From: Achromobacter pulmonis
Lineage (GTDB): Bacteria > Pseudomonadota > Gammaproteobacteria > Burkholderiales > Burkholderiaceae_B
Direction of reading: 5' to 3'
Assembly: GCF_002885955.2 (NCBI RefSeq)
Contig: NZ_POQS01000005.1
Coordinates: 337,597-401,596, forward strand
DNA: 64,000 nt
Shown here piece by piece: positions 16,678 to 25,324 of this stretch. The first letter of the stretch is position 1, and each line of letters opens with the position of its first letter. Under the pieces are notes generated by a model. That model did no database searches. It was not told the DNA's origin and saw only the letters and a program-made list of their open reading frames with translations. Position numbers and translations under genes: made by a program.

Positions 16678-19600
16678 TTAGTGGCGCGTCTCGACCTGGA
16701 CCAGCGGTTCGTTGGACACGGGCGCGACCGGCTTGCGCTCGCGGCCCAGGCGGACCGGCTTGTGCGCGGCCGCGATGCGTAGCTGCGTCTGGGCGTGGCG
16801 GTCCGGGTCGGTCTCGATCCATTGCAGGCCGGCGGCATTGACCACTTCATGCAGGGCCTGGGCCTTGGCCGACGGCGCCGAGGCCGGCACCACGATGGGC
16901 TGCTGCGCGCCGGCTGCCGCCGCCGGGGCGGCTTCGGCCGGGGCCGGGGCTGCCGCGACCACCGGTTCGACGGCGGCGGCTTCCTCGGGCGCGGCGGGCG
17001 CCGCGGGCGCGGACACCACGCTGGCGGGCTGTACCGTCACCGGTTGCGTGGCCTGGACCGGTTCCTCGGCTTGCGGGGCGGTTTCGGCGGGCGCGGGGGC
17101 GGCGACTTCGGCGGCGACTTCCGTGGTCGCTTCGGCGGTCACTTCCGTGGTCGCTTCAGCGGTTACCTCGGTGCTTACCTCGGCAGCGGCTTCGGCGGCC
17201 GGGGCTTGCGCCTGGACCTGCGCCGGAGCCGGCTGGGCGGCCGGTTCGGACTCGGCGGCGGATTCGACGGCGGCGGCTTGCGGCTGTTCGCCGGCTTCCT
17301 CGTCGGCGCCTTCTTCGAGCTGCTCGTCGCCGGCGCTCACGCCAGCTTCTTCCTGGCTGCGGCGGCCGCGGCGGCTGCGGCGGCGGCGGCGCTTGCGCTC
17401 CGGATCGGCCGCGCCTTCGGCGCCTTCGGCGGCCGGCGCCGCGTCAGCGGCCTGCTCGGCCGTGGCGTCGGCGGCGGCTTCCTCGGCGGCCTGGACGGCC
17501 TGGGCCGCGGGCTGGCGGGTGTCGGGCAGGGCGGTGGCGACCGTCTGGGCCAGCGCGGCGACCATGCTTTCCTGTTCGCTCATCGGGGCGTCGGACTGGC
17601 CTTCTTCGCGGCGGTTGCGGCCGCGGCCGCGACGGCGGTTGCGGCCGGCGCCGGCGTCTTCACCGGCGGCCTGGTCGGCCTGCTCGGGGCGGCTGGAGGC
17701 CAGGGCCGCCTGCGTGGCCTGGGTGTCGCGCTCGGCACGGGCTTCGCTGCGCTGGTGGCGCTCGCCGCGTTCCTGGCGCTCGCCCTCGGCGCGACGGCCG
17801 CCGCGCACGTGGTGACGGCCGCCTTCGCCGCCCTCGGCGCCTTCGCCGCGCGCTTCATTGCGGCGGTTGCGGTTGCGGTCCGAACCGTGGCGCTCGCCGC
17901 GGCGTTCCTGGCCGTCATGGGCCGAGCGGCCCTTGCCGCGGCCGGAGGCGGCGCGCTTGGCGCTGTCTTCCTGGACGGCGGGGGCGGGCTTGGCGGTTTC
18001 GGCGTTGCCGGTCAGCCAGCCGACCAGGCGCTTGAACAGGCCGCCCAGGCCGCCGCCGGCGGGAGCGGGCGCGGCAGCGGCGGGCGCCGGAGCCGGGGTC
18101 GAAACGGGAGCGGGCTGCGAGGGCGTGATGCCCTTGACCAGGGCTTCCGGACGCGACTTGACTTCGTGCTCGCGCGGCTGCCAGGGGGCGTCCGTGGCCG
18201 GGGCCTCGACCAGCTCGAAGCTGGTCTTGAGCTCTTCCAGGCGCGGATCGTCGTGGCGCAGGCGCTCGATGTGGTGGTGCGGGGTCTCCAGGTGCTTGTT
18301 GGGGATCAGCAACAGGTTGACCTTGAGGCGGGCTTCCATCTTGGTGATGTCGGCGCGCTTTTCGTTCAGCAGGTAGGTGGCCACGTCCACCGGCACTTGC
18401 GCGTGCACGGCGGCGGTGTTTTCCTTCATGGCCTCTTCCTGCAGCAGGCGCAGCACGTGCAGGGCGCTGGATTCCGCGTCGCGGATCACGCCGGTGCCGT
18501 TGCAGCGCGGGCAGGTGATGTGCGAGCCTTCGTTCAGGGCCGGGCGCAGGCGCTGGCGCGACAGTTCCATCAGGCCGAAGCGCGAAATCTTGCCCATCTG
18601 GACGCGGGCGCGGTCGAAATGGAGCGCGTCGCGCAGGCGCTGTTCGACGGCGCGCTGGTTCTTGCTGTCCTCCATGTCGATGAAGTCGATGACGATCAGG
18701 CCGCCCAGGTCGCGCAGGCGCAGCTGGCGGGCCACTTCGTCGGCCGCTTCCGAGTTGGTGCGCAGCGCGGTTTCCTCGATGTCGGCGCCGCGGGTGGAGC
18801 GGGCCGAGTTGACGTCCACCGACACCAGCGCCTCGGTGTGGTCGATGACGATGGCGCCGCCCGAGGGCAGCTGCACCGTGCGCGAGTACGCCGTCTCGAT
18901 CTGGTGTTCGATCTGGAAGCGCGAGAACAGCGGGATGTCGTCGCGGTAGCGTTTGACGCGCTGGACGTTGTCAGGCATCACCACGCTCATGAAGGCGGTG
19001 GCCTGGTCGGCGATCTCGTCGGTATCGATGAGGATTTCGCCGATTTCGGGGGAGAAGTAGTCGCGTATGGCCCGGATGACCAGGCTGGACTCGAGGTAGA
19101 TCAGGATGGGCGCGGAGTTGTCGCGCGCGGCGCCGTCGATGGCGGTCCAGAGCTGCAACAGGTAGGACAAGTCCCACTGGAGTTCTTCGACGCTGCGGCC
19201 GATGCCGGCGGTGCGGGCGATGATGCTCATGCCCTGGGGCAGTTCGAGCTGCTCCATGGTGTCGCGCAGTTCCTGGCGGTCCTCGCCCTCGACGCGGCGC
19301 GAAACGCCGCCGCCGCGGGGGTTGTTGGGCATCAGGACCAGGTAGCGGCCGGCCAGCGAGATGAACGTGGTCAGGGCCGCACCCTTGTTGCCGCGCTCTT
19401 CCTTCTCGACCTGGACGATCAGTTCCTGGCCTTCGCGCAGGGCGTCCTGGATGCGGGCGCTGCGCACGTCCACGCCTTCCTTGAAGTAGCTGCGGGCCAC
19501 TTCCTTGAAGGGCAGGAAACCGTGACGGTCTTCACCGTAGTTGACGAAGCAGGCTTCGAGGCCGGGTTCGATCCGGGTAATGACACCTTTGTAGATATTG

Positions 19601-19716
19601 CCTTTGCGTTGTTCGCGGCCGGCAGTCTCGATGTCGAGGTCGATGAGTTTCTGCCCATCGACGATAGCGACGCGTAATTCTTCCTGGTGCGTCGCATTGA
19701 ACAGCATGCGCTTCAT
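16678..19716 (-). CDS. rne: Ribonuclease E
   Basis: The essential endonuclease of 1012 residues that starts mRNA decay and processes rRNA and tRNA; it is the scaffold of the degradosome at the inner membrane. The catalytic half (1-~510) contains the S1 domain (~35-120), metal-binding Asp301 (LVSVDVNSARST) and Asp344 (VIDFIDMED), and the zinc-link CPRCNGTG with Cys402/405. The C-terminal half is low in order: an Arg/Gly-rich RNA-binding stretch (~600-690) followed by Ala/Glu/Pro-rich sequence with an 8-residue repeat TEVTAEAT, and a conserved-looking end (GLQWIETD ... RHAQTQLRI). The gene is read from a leader of up to ~500 bases with several hairpins, suggesting feedback control by RNase E itself. 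Confidence 0.97.
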   Translation of the reverse strand: MKRMLFNATHQEELRVAIVDGQKLIDLDIETAGREQRKGNIYKGVITRIEPGLEACFVNYGEDRHGFLPFKEVARSYFKEGVDVRSARIQDALREGQELIVQVEKEERGNKGAALTTFISLAGRYLVLMPNNPRGGGVSRRVEGEDRQELRDTMEQLELPQGMSIIARTAGIGRSVEELQWDLSYLLQLWTAIDGAARDNSAPILIYLESSLVIRAIRDYFSPEIGEILIDTDEIADQATAFMSVVMPDNVQRVKRYRDDIPLFSRFQIEHQIETAYSRTVQLPSGGAIVIDHTEALVSVDVNSARSTRGADIEETALRTNSEAADEVARQLRLRDLGGLIVIDFIDMEDSKNQRAVEQRLRDALHFDRARVQMGKISRFGLMELSRQRLRPALNEGSHITCPRCNGTGVIRDAESSALHVLRLLQEEAMKENTAAVHAQVPVDVATYLLNEKRADITKMEARLKVNLLLIPNKHLETPHHHIERLRHDDPRLEELKTSFELVEAPATDAPWQPREHEVKSRPEALVKGITPSQPAPVSTPAPAPAAAAPAPAGGGLGGLFKRLVGWLTGNAETAKPAPAVQEDSAKRAASGRGKGRSAHDGQERRGERHGSDRNRNRRNEARGEGAEGGEGGRHHVRGGRRAEGERQERGERHQRSEARAERDTQATQAALASSRPEQADQAAGEDAGAGRNRRRGRGRNRREEGQSDAPMSEQESMVAALAQTVATALPDTRQPAAQAVQAAEEAAADATAEQAADAAPAAEGAEGAADPERKRRRRRSRRGRRSQEEAGVSAGDEQLEEGADEEAGEQPQAAAVESAAESEPAAQPAPAQVQAQAPAAEAAAEVSTEVTAEATTEVTAEATTEVAAEVAAPAPAETAPQAEEPVQATQPVTVQPASVVSAPAAPAAPEEAAAVEPVVAAAPAPAEAAPAAAAGAQQPIVVPASAPSAKAQALHEVVNAAGLQWIETDPDRHAQTQLRIAAAHKPVRLGRERKPVAPVSNEPLVQVETRH
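17117..17164 (-). repeat. 24-bp in-frame tandem repeat inside rne
   Basis: Two 24-base copies (17117-17140 and 17141-17164) differ at two positions only. On the coding strand they give repeated TEVTAEAT in the disordered C-terminal half of RNase E, and a third, decayed copy follows on the plus-strand right side. Gain or loss of copies would keep the reading frame. Confidence 0.8.
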
Positions 19717-20227
19717 GAGAGGGGTTCTCCGTTGTCATGACGCGCCGATATCGGCGCGTGACCTCGGGTCACTCGGGCTGCGGACTGAAGCGGGCAAGAA
19801 AGAATGCGGACCGTACCTGGGCGGCGCCCAGGCGTATCCGCCGCGGGTCAGGCGGGCACGTCGTGCCGTGGGGCACGGGGTTCTGTCAGCAGGAGGGTCA
19901 GCTTCACTGAATGTGGTTTGACGGAAAGATTGCTGTGAACGGCAGTTGCGGCAGGAGTGGTTGCCGGCACGCAACTGGTGCTTTAAATATGCGACGATTC
20001 TTGCAGTGCTTCAGAGCCGCTTGCGGCATGCAACGGACCTGCTGGGACAGCGGGCAAAATGAATGCCACACCACTGTTCCGCAGGGCGCGGTTGCGCCGG
20101 CGACCAAGAGACCCAGAGGCTGAAATGAGCAGGCAGTACAATGGCGGCCCACGCGCTCGACGGAGTTGCGCACTTTGCATCTCTACGTCAGGCGGCTAGT
20201 TCAGCCCCTTCAGGCTGTCCCGATTAT
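19717..20227. promoter_or_regulatory. rne leader and rne/rluC divergent promoter region (511 bases, no gene)
   Basis: On the side of rne there are four hairpins that would form in a minus-strand leader RNA: an 18-base perfect palindrome at 19741-19758, GTGACC-tcg-GGTCAC at 19758-19772, CCTGGGC-N3-GCCCAGG at 19816-19832, and CGTGCC-N4-GGCACG at 19862-19877. This is reminiscent of the rne 5' leader of enterobacteria, through which RNase E regulates its own mRNA. A TACAAT at 20137-20142 could be the -10 of rluC. No open frame here looks coding. Confidence 0.6.
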
Positions 20228-21205
20228 ATGTCGCTTTCCGCAATGCGCAAAGAAACTTCCTCCCCTGTCTCCCCCTCTAAAGCCGCTCCCGCCGTCCGCA
20301 TGGTCGAGGTGGGCGCCGAGCATGCCGGCCAGCGCCTGGACAACTACCTGGTGCGGCTGTGCAAGGGCGTGCCCAAGACGCATATCTATAAAGCCATCCG
20401 GGGCGGCGAGGTGCGGGTAAACAAGGGACGTATCTCGGCCGATTACCGCGTGGCCGAAGGCGACATGGTCCGCATCCCGCCGCTGCGCCTGCCCGACCCG
20501 GGCGCGCCGCGTCCGGTGCCCGGCGCCGAGTTCCCGGTGGTGTTCGAGGACGACTCCCTGCTGGTGGTGGACAAGCCCGCCGGCGTGGCGGTCCACGGCG
20601 GCAGCGGCGTGTCCTTCGGCGTGATCGAGCAGCTGCGCGCCGCGCGGCCCGACGCCAAGTTCCTGGAACTGGTGCACCGGCTGGACCGCGAGACCTCCGG
20701 GCTGCTCATGGTGGCCAAGAAGCGCAGCGCGCTTTTGGCGCTGCACGCCATGCTGCGCGAAGGAAAAGGGGACAAGCACTACCTGGCCCTGGTCGAGGGC
20801 GATTGGGTCAACGACCGCCAGCACATCAAGCTGGGCCTTTCCAAGTGGACCACGCAGTCGGGCGAACGCCGCGTCAAGGTGGACCCGGACGGCCAGTCGG
20901 CCCACACCATCGTCACCCTCAAGCGCCGTTTCGGCGATTACAGCCTGGTCGACGCCGAATTGCGCACCGGGCGCACCCACCAGATCCGGGTGCACCTGGC
21001 GGCCAGCGGCTTTCCCATCGTGGGCGACGACAAATACGGCCACGACGAAGTGCGGGCGCACTTCGCGCGCCTGGGCTTCGGCCGGATGTTCCTGCACGCC
21101 CACCAGCTGACCCTGAACCACCCCGTCACGGGCGAGCCGCTGACGCTGACGGCCGAGCTGCCCCCGGCCTGCCTGAAAATACTGAAACAACTGGAGTCTG
21201 CCTGA
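20228..21205 (+). CDS. rluC: 23S rRNA pseudouridine synthase, RluC type
   Basis: Converts specific uridines of 23S rRNA to pseudouridine. An N-terminal S4 RNA-binding domain (about 20-80: QRLDNYLVRLCKGVPKTHIYKAIRGGEVRVNKGRI) is followed by the catalytic domain with the signature HRLDRETSGLL, in which the Asp is the catalytic nucleophile, and GRTHQIRVHLA. The start is uncertain: ATG 20228 gives 325 residues, ATG 20243 is also possible, and the frame is open further up; none has a clear ribosome site. The divergent rne-rluC pair is a widespread arrangement. RluC is preferred over RluD because of that context and the S4 sequence. Confidence 0.9.
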   Translation: MSLSAMRKETSSPVSPSKAAPAVRMVEVGAEHAGQRLDNYLVRLCKGVPKTHIYKAIRGGEVRVNKGRISADYRVAEGDMVRIPPLRLPDPGAPRPVPGAEFPVVFEDDSLLVVDKPAGVAVHGGSGVSFGVIEQLRAARPDAKFLELVHRLDRETSGLLMVAKKRSALLALHAMLREGKGDKHYLALVEGDWVNDRQHIKLGLSKWTTQSGERRVKVDPDGQSAHTIVTLKRRFGDYSLVDAELRTGRTHQIRVHLAASGFPIVGDDKYGHDEVRAHFARLGFGRMFLHAHQLTLNHPVTGEPLTLTAELPPACLKILKQLESA

Positions 21206-21206
21206 T

Positions 21207-21869
21207 ATGTCGTATTCGCTGGTCGTGTTTGACTGGGATGGCACCCTGATGGATTCCACGCACAGCATCGTGGCCGCCATCCAGGGCGCCTGCCGCGACC
21301 TGGAACTGGCGGTGCCGTCGGCTTCCGACGCCAGCTGGGTGATCGGCCTGTCCCTGGAAAGCGCGCTGCGGCGGGCGGTGCCCGAACTGACCCAGGCCAT
21401 GCTGCCGCGCTTCCTGGAGCGCTACCGCACCCATTACCTGCTGCGCGACCCGGAACTGCGCCTGTTCGACGGCGTGCGCGAACTGCTGACCGAACTGGCC
21501 GGGCACAACGTGCGCCTGGCGGTGGCCACCGGCAAGAGCCGCGTCGGCCTGACCCGCGCCCTGGCCGCCACCGGCCTGGGCCCGCTGTTCGACGCCACCC
21601 GCACCGCCGACGAAACCTTCAGCAAGCCGCACCCGGCGATGCTGCACGAATTGATGCAGGAGTTGGACGTGGCGCCCGAGCGCGTGGTGATGATCGGCGA
21701 CACCTCGCACGACCTGCAGATGGCGGCCAACGCCGGCGTGCATGGGCTGGGCGTCACTTATGGCGCGCACACCCTGAAGGAGCTTGAGGGTTGCGGCCCC
21801 CAGGCGGTGCTCGACAGCGTGCCCGGCGTGCGCGAGTGGCTGCTGGCCCGTACGGCGGCCGCGCAGTAA
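21207..21869 (+). CDS. HAD-family hydrolase (phosphoglycolate-phosphatase-like)
   Basis: A protein of 220 residues with all HAD motifs: DWDGT (nucleophile Asp9, acid Asp11), the Thr of AVATGKS, Lys in FSKPHP, and [17 protein letters not shown] helical cap lies between motif 1 and 2 (about 15-90). It starts one base after the rluC stop, so it is translated from the same message. Similar HAD proteins follow rluC in many betaproteobacteria; the substrate may be phosphoglycolate or another small phosphate ester. Confidence 0.87.
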   Translation: MSYSLVVFDWDGTLMDSTHSIVAAIQGACRDLELAVPSASDASWVIGLSLESALRRAVPELTQAMLPRFLERYRTHYLLRDPELRLFDGVRELLTELAGHNVRLAVATGKSRVGLTRALAATGLGPLFDATRTADETFSKPHPAMLHELMQELDVAPERVVMIGDTSHDLQMAANAGVHGLGVTYGAHTLKELEGCGPQAVLDSVPGVREWLLARTAAAQ

Positions 21870-21879
21870 CGCAGCAATA

Positions 21880-21898
21880 CCGGACGCGGAACGTCCGG
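21880..21898 (+). terminator. Hairpin after the HAD gene
   Basis: CCGGACG-N5-CGTCCGG, a 7-bp stem without a T-run in the 131-base gap before msrP. A weak terminator candidate. Confidence 0.4.
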
Positions 21899-22000
21899 GC
21901 GGCGCGCGGGTCTATAACCAAATACCGCCAGCGCCGCGGAATATCATGGGGTCCTGTGCCGTCCATGGGTTATGCGAGGCGCCGCCATACGGAGACCATG

Positions 22001-22960
22001 ATGCTGATACGCAAGCCCGACGATATTCTTTCCTCCGAGATCACCCCCGAGGCCGTGTGGCGCTCGCGCCGCGAGCTGATGCTGCGGGCCGGGCTGGTGG
22101 CCGCCGCGGCAGGGCTGCCGGGCTGGGCGGCGCGCAGCGCGTTCGCGCAGGATGCCGGCGCGTTGCCGGGCAAGCCCAACCCGGCCTTCAGCGTGATGGA
22201 CAAGCAGACCCCCTTGTCCGACATCACGTCGTACAACAACTTCTACGAATTCGGCCTGGACAAGAGCGATCCCGCCGCCAACGCCGGCAAACTCCAGACG
22301 CGCCCCTGGACCGTCAGCGTCGAGGGCGAGGTTGGCAAGCCGCGCACCTTCTCCATCGAGGAACTGCTCAAGCTGGCGCCCATGGAAGAGCGGGTCTACC
22401 GGCTGCGCTGCGTCGAGGGCTGGTCCATGGTCATCCCGTGGATGGGCTATTCGCTGGCCGAGCTGCTCAAGCAGGTCGAGCCCACCGGCAACGCCAAGTA
22501 CGTGGAGTTCGTGACCGTGGTCCAGCGCGAGAACATGCGCGGCGTGCGCAGCGGGGTGCTGGACTGGCCCTATGTCGAGGGGCTGCGCATCGACGAGGCG
22601 ATGAATCCGCTGTCCATGCTGGTCTTCGGCGTCTACGGCAAGCTGCTGCCGGGCCAGAACGGCGCGCCGGTCAGGCTGGCGGTGCCGTGGAAATACGGCT
22701 TCAAGTCGGCCAAGTCCCTGGTCAAGATCCGCCTGGTCGAAAAACCGCCCGTCTCCTCGTGGATGAAGGCCGCGCCGCAGGAATACGGCTTCTACGCCAA
22801 CGTGAATCCCAACGTCCCGCACCCGCGCTGGAGCCAGGCGACCGAGCGCCGCATCGGCGAGGACGGCCTGTTCTCGCCCAAGCGCAAGACCCTGATGTTC
22901 AACGGCTACGGCGAACAGGTCGCCTCGCTCTACCAGGGCATGGACCTGAAGGCCAATTAA
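22001..22960 (+). CDS. msrP: Protein-methionine-sulfoxide reductase catalytic subunit MsrP (YedY)
   Basis: A periplasmic molybdopterin enzyme of 319 residues that repairs oxidised methionines in envelope proteins. A Tat signal is visible ([19 protein letters not shown], cut after AFA near residue 49). Cys137 in YRLRCVEGW is the molybdenum ligand. The core [23 protein letters not shown] and [12 protein letters not shown] match the SUOX-fold family. Start: two ATGs sit side by side at 21998 and 22001 behind CGGAGA; the second has better spacing. msrQ follows after 15 bases, which confirms the call. Confidence 0.95.
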   Translation: MLIRKPDDILSSEITPEAVWRSRRELMLRAGLVAAAAGLPGWAARSAFAQDAGALPGKPNPAFSVMDKQTPLSDITSYNNFYEFGLDKSDPAANAGKLQTRPWTVSVEGEVGKPRTFSIEELLKLAPMEERVYRLRCVEGWSMVIPWMGYSLAELLKQVEPTGNAKYVEFVTVVQRENMRGVRSGVLDWPYVEGLRIDEAMNPLSMLVFGVYGKLLPGQNGAPVRLAVPWKYGFKSAKSLVKIRLVEKPPVSSWMKAAPQEYGFYANVNPNVPHPRWSQATERRIGEDGLFSPKRKTLMFNGYGEQVASLYQGMDLKAN

Positions 22961-22975
22961 ATTACTGAGGCGCGC

Positions 22976-23614
22976 ATGGAAGCAGGCATTTCGCAGGCGC
23001 CGCCGCGCAGGACGCAGCTTTCCGCCAAGACCGTCGGGCGCTTCAAGCCCGTGCTGTTCCTGCTGGGGCTGGCGCCGTTCCTGCGCTGGTTCTGGCTGGG
23101 CGCCAACGACGGCCTGACCGCCAATCCGGTCGAATTCCTGACCCGCTCTTCCGGCACCTGGACGCTGGTGTGCCTGCTGGTCACGCTGGCCATCACGCCG
23201 CTGCGCCGGCTGACCGGCCAGCCGGCCCTGGTGCGGCTGCGGCGCATGTGCGGGCTGTTCGCGTTCTTCTATGGCGCCATGCATTTCATGGCCTGGGTCT
23301 GGTGGGACCGCGGCTTCGACCCCGCGGCCATGCTGCGCGACATCGGCGAACGGCCCTTCATCACGGTGGGATTCGCGGCCTTCGTGCTGATGACCGCGCT
23401 GGCGGCCACGTCCACCCAATGGGCCATGCGCCGGCTGGGCAAGCGCTGGCAAAGCCTGCATCGCGCCGTCTATGCCATCGGGCTGCTGGCCATCCTGCAC
23501 TACTGGTGGCACAAAGCGGGCAAGAACGACTTCGAAGCGCCGCTGATCTATGCGGCCGTGCTGGCGCTGCTGCTGGGGTGGCGGGTGGTGGAGCGGTGGC
23601 GGCGGAATGCCTGA
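22976..23614 (+). CDS. msrQ: Haem-binding membrane subunit MsrQ (YedZ)
   Basis: A protein of 212 residues with about six membrane segments that hands electrons from the quinone pool or a cytosolic flavin reductase to MsrP. Histidines likely to hold haem are in GAMHFMAWVWW, SLHRAVY and ILHYWWHKAGK. GAGG precedes the ATG. The stop TGA (23612-23614) is made by the first bases of a REP-like repeat unit (see 23611-23824), so the present C terminus (WRRNA) may be set by the repeat. Confidence 0.94.
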   Translation: MEAGISQAPPRRTQLSAKTVGRFKPVLFLLGLAPFLRWFWLGANDGLTANPVEFLTRSSGTWTLVCLLVTLAITPLRRLTGQPALVRLRRMCGLFAFFYGAMHFMAWVWWDRGFDPAAMLRDIGERPFITVGFAAFVLMTALAATSTQWAMRRLGKRWQSLHRAVYAIGLLAILHYWWHKAGKNDFEAPLIYAAVLALLLGWRVVERWRRNA

Positions 23615-23824
23615 TGGGTTTCGCGCGTTCGATGCTCGTGTTCTTGCCTGGAGAATCTCGCGCTGCACCCATCCTACGACGGTCGGAAACCGTACGGCGG
23701 TCGGGCGTCGTACGGCGAGGAATCGTACGGCAATCCGGAATCGTAGGATGGGTGCAGCGCGAGACCCCCTGAACAAAAACTCAGATATCGAACGCGCGAA
23801 ACCCATCGGGCGGCGAAAGCCGCC
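23611..23824. repeat. Paired REP-like element, head-to-head (two units plus spacer)
   Basis: Unit A' (23611-23677, minus sense) and unit A (23743-23824, plus sense) share the ends GTAGGATGGGTGCAGCGCG and CGAACGCGCGAAACCCATC with the cluster at 1321-1507. Here the GTAGG ends face each other, the reverse of the first cluster. The 65-base spacer holds CGTACGGC three times (about 23691, 23709, 23724). Unit A ends in the hairpin GGCGGC-gaaa-GCCGCC at 23809-23824, which touches the stop codon of the minus-strand amidase gene. Like the first cluster it lies between convergent genes. Confidence 0.85.
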
Positions 23825-24610
23825 TCACAACATCGCCAGCATGATGGCCGCCGTCTCGGCGTCCGGCTGCCCGTCGTAAAGCGCCGGCCGGTAATGCATC
23901 TGGAACGCCGCCAGCGTGTTGATGGTGGCCTTGTCCAGCACACCGTCCTGCGGGCAGGCGTAGCCCAGGCGCTGCAGCTGCTGCTGGAACCACGCCACGT
24001 CGGGAACGCCCTGCGCCTGCAGCCGGGCCAGGTGCGCGGCCGCGCCGGCCTCGTCGTACCAGCGCCCGATGCCGGCCCCGGCCAGCGCCTTCCATGGAAA
24101 GAGCGGTCCCGGATCGACCTTGCGCTGCGGCGCGATGTCGCTATGGCCCACCACGTTCTCGGGCGCGATGCCGTGGCGCTGGATGACGTCGCGCAGCAGC
24201 ACGGTCAGCGCGCGCAGCTGGCGTTCGCCGTAGGGATGCCATAGCGGCTTGCCGTCCGGGCCGTCGGTCCAGCCGGGATTCACGATCTCGATACCGATCG
24301 AGGTGCTGTTCATGGCGATGTTGCCGTACCAGGCGCTGGCGCCGGCGTGCCAGGCCGCCCGGTTTTCATCGACCAGGCGGTAGGTGCGGCCGGACTCGGT
24401 CACGAGGTAGTGGGCGCTGACCTTGCCGCGCGACAGCAGCTGCAGCGAGCGGGCGTCGTCGACCGAGGTGTAGTGCAGCACCACGGCGCGCACCCGGCTG
24501 GCCTGGCCGACCGCCGTGACGGAGGTGTCCAGTTCCAGGCCGGCGGGGCCGCGCGCGGCGCATCCGGCCAGGGCCGCGGCGGCCAGCAGCGCAAGAGCGG
24601 GGCGCAGCAT
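23825..24610 (-). CDS. N-acetylmuramoyl-L-alanine amidase, AmiD-like lipoprotein
   Basis: A protein of 261 residues with a lipoprotein signal (LAGC, Cys17), an amidase_2/AmpD fold and a C-terminal peptidoglycan-binding helical domain (about 200-260). Zinc ligands are His46 (VVLHYTS), His156 (VVGHSD) and Asp166 (KVDPGPLFPW); Glu108 in IGIEIVNPG is the likely catalytic partner. This plan fits AmiD, the outer-membrane anchored amidase that cuts the peptide from (anhydro)muropeptides, rather than the cytosolic AmpD. It starts 3 bases after the methyltransferase gene's stop, so maf, the methyltransferase and this gene form one minus-strand operon. Confidence 0.88.
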   Translation of the reverse strand: MLRPALALLAAAALAGCAARGPAGLELDTSVTAVGQASRVRAVVLHYTSVDDARSLQLLSRGKVSAHYLVTESGRTYRLVDENRAAWHAGASAWYGNIAMNSTSIGIEIVNPGWTDGPDGKPLWHPYGERQLRALTVLLRDVIQRHGIAPENVVGHSDIAPQRKVDPGPLFPWKALAGAGIGRWYDEAGAAAHLARLQAQGVPDVAWFQQQLQRLGYACPQDGVLDKATINTLAAFQMHYRPALYDGQPDAETAAIMLAML

Positions 24611-24613
24611 GGC

Positions 24614-25324
24614 TCAGCGGGCCAGGTAGAGGAACAGGGTGGGCAGCTTGTCCAGCTGCGGCGCCGGCTGCTGTTTCCAGTCGGCCACGCTGCGGGTCTG
24701 GATCCATTCGTCGGCGGTGGTGACCGAGCGGGCCACGCACAGCCGGGTATCGCCCTTCAGGCTGGCCAGCAGCGTGGCGAACATGGCGGCGTTGCGGTAG
24801 GGCGTCTCGATCAGCAGCTGGGTCTGGTTGTGCCGGGCCGAATGCTGCTCCCAGGCGCGCAGCTGCCTGGCGCGCTCGGCGGGGTCGACCGGCGCGTAGC
24901 CGTGGAACGCGAAGCGCTGGCCGTCCAGTCCGCTGGCCATCAGGGCCAGCAGGATGGAGGACGGACCGACCCAGGGCCTGACCGTCAGGCCCTGCCGGTG
25001 GGCGGCCTCCACCACCTTGGCGCCCGGGTCCGCCACGGCGGGGCAGCCGGCCTCGGAGACCAGGCCGATCTCGGCGCCGCCGGCGATGGGCGCCAGCCAG
25101 GCCTTGATCTGGGCGGCGTCCACCCGGTCGTTCAGCGTGTGGACGGTGATTTCCTGCAGCGGCCGGACCGTGCCGATCAGCTTGAGGAAGGCGCGCGCGG
25201 TCTTGGCGTTCTCGGCGATGTAGGTGTCGAGCCGCCCGGCCAGGGCGCGCACTTCGGCGGGCAGCCAGCGCTCGGGCGGGGCCTCGCCCAGGCCCACGGG
25301 AATCAGGTGCAGCGCGCCGCTCAT
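24614..25324 (-). CDS. RsmI-like SAM-dependent methyltransferase (tetrapyrrole methylase fold)
   Basis: A protein of 236 residues in the tetrapyrrole-methylase fold, closest to the RsmI group (16S rRNA 2'-O-methylation at C1402) but shorter. Visible: LHLIPVGLG at the start, IGLVSEAGCPAVADPG for SAM binding, VGPSSILLALMASGL, and the LIETPYRN motif. Genomes of this group often carry this short paralogue besides true RsmI, so the target should not be assumed. The ATG overlaps the maf stop (ATGA at 25321-25324). Confidence 0.8.
   Translation of the reverse strand: MSGALHLIPVGLGEAPPERWLPAEVRALAGRLDTYIAENAKTARAFLKLIGTVRPLQEITVHTLNDRVDAAQIKAWLAPIAGGAEIGLVSEAGCPAVADPGAKVVEAAHRQGLTVRPWVGPSSILLALMASGLDGQRFAFHGYAPVDPAERARQLRAWEQHSARHNQTQLLIETPYRNAAMFATLLASLKGDTRLCVARSVTTADEWIQTRSVADWKQQPAPQLDKLPTLFLYLAR

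Noticed and set aside
16795-19677. A 960-residue open frame on the plus strand opposite rne
   Set aside because: It is a GC-driven shadow. Its sequence is a run of Gly/Arg/His/Val without any domain, while the minus strand encodes a full RNase E.
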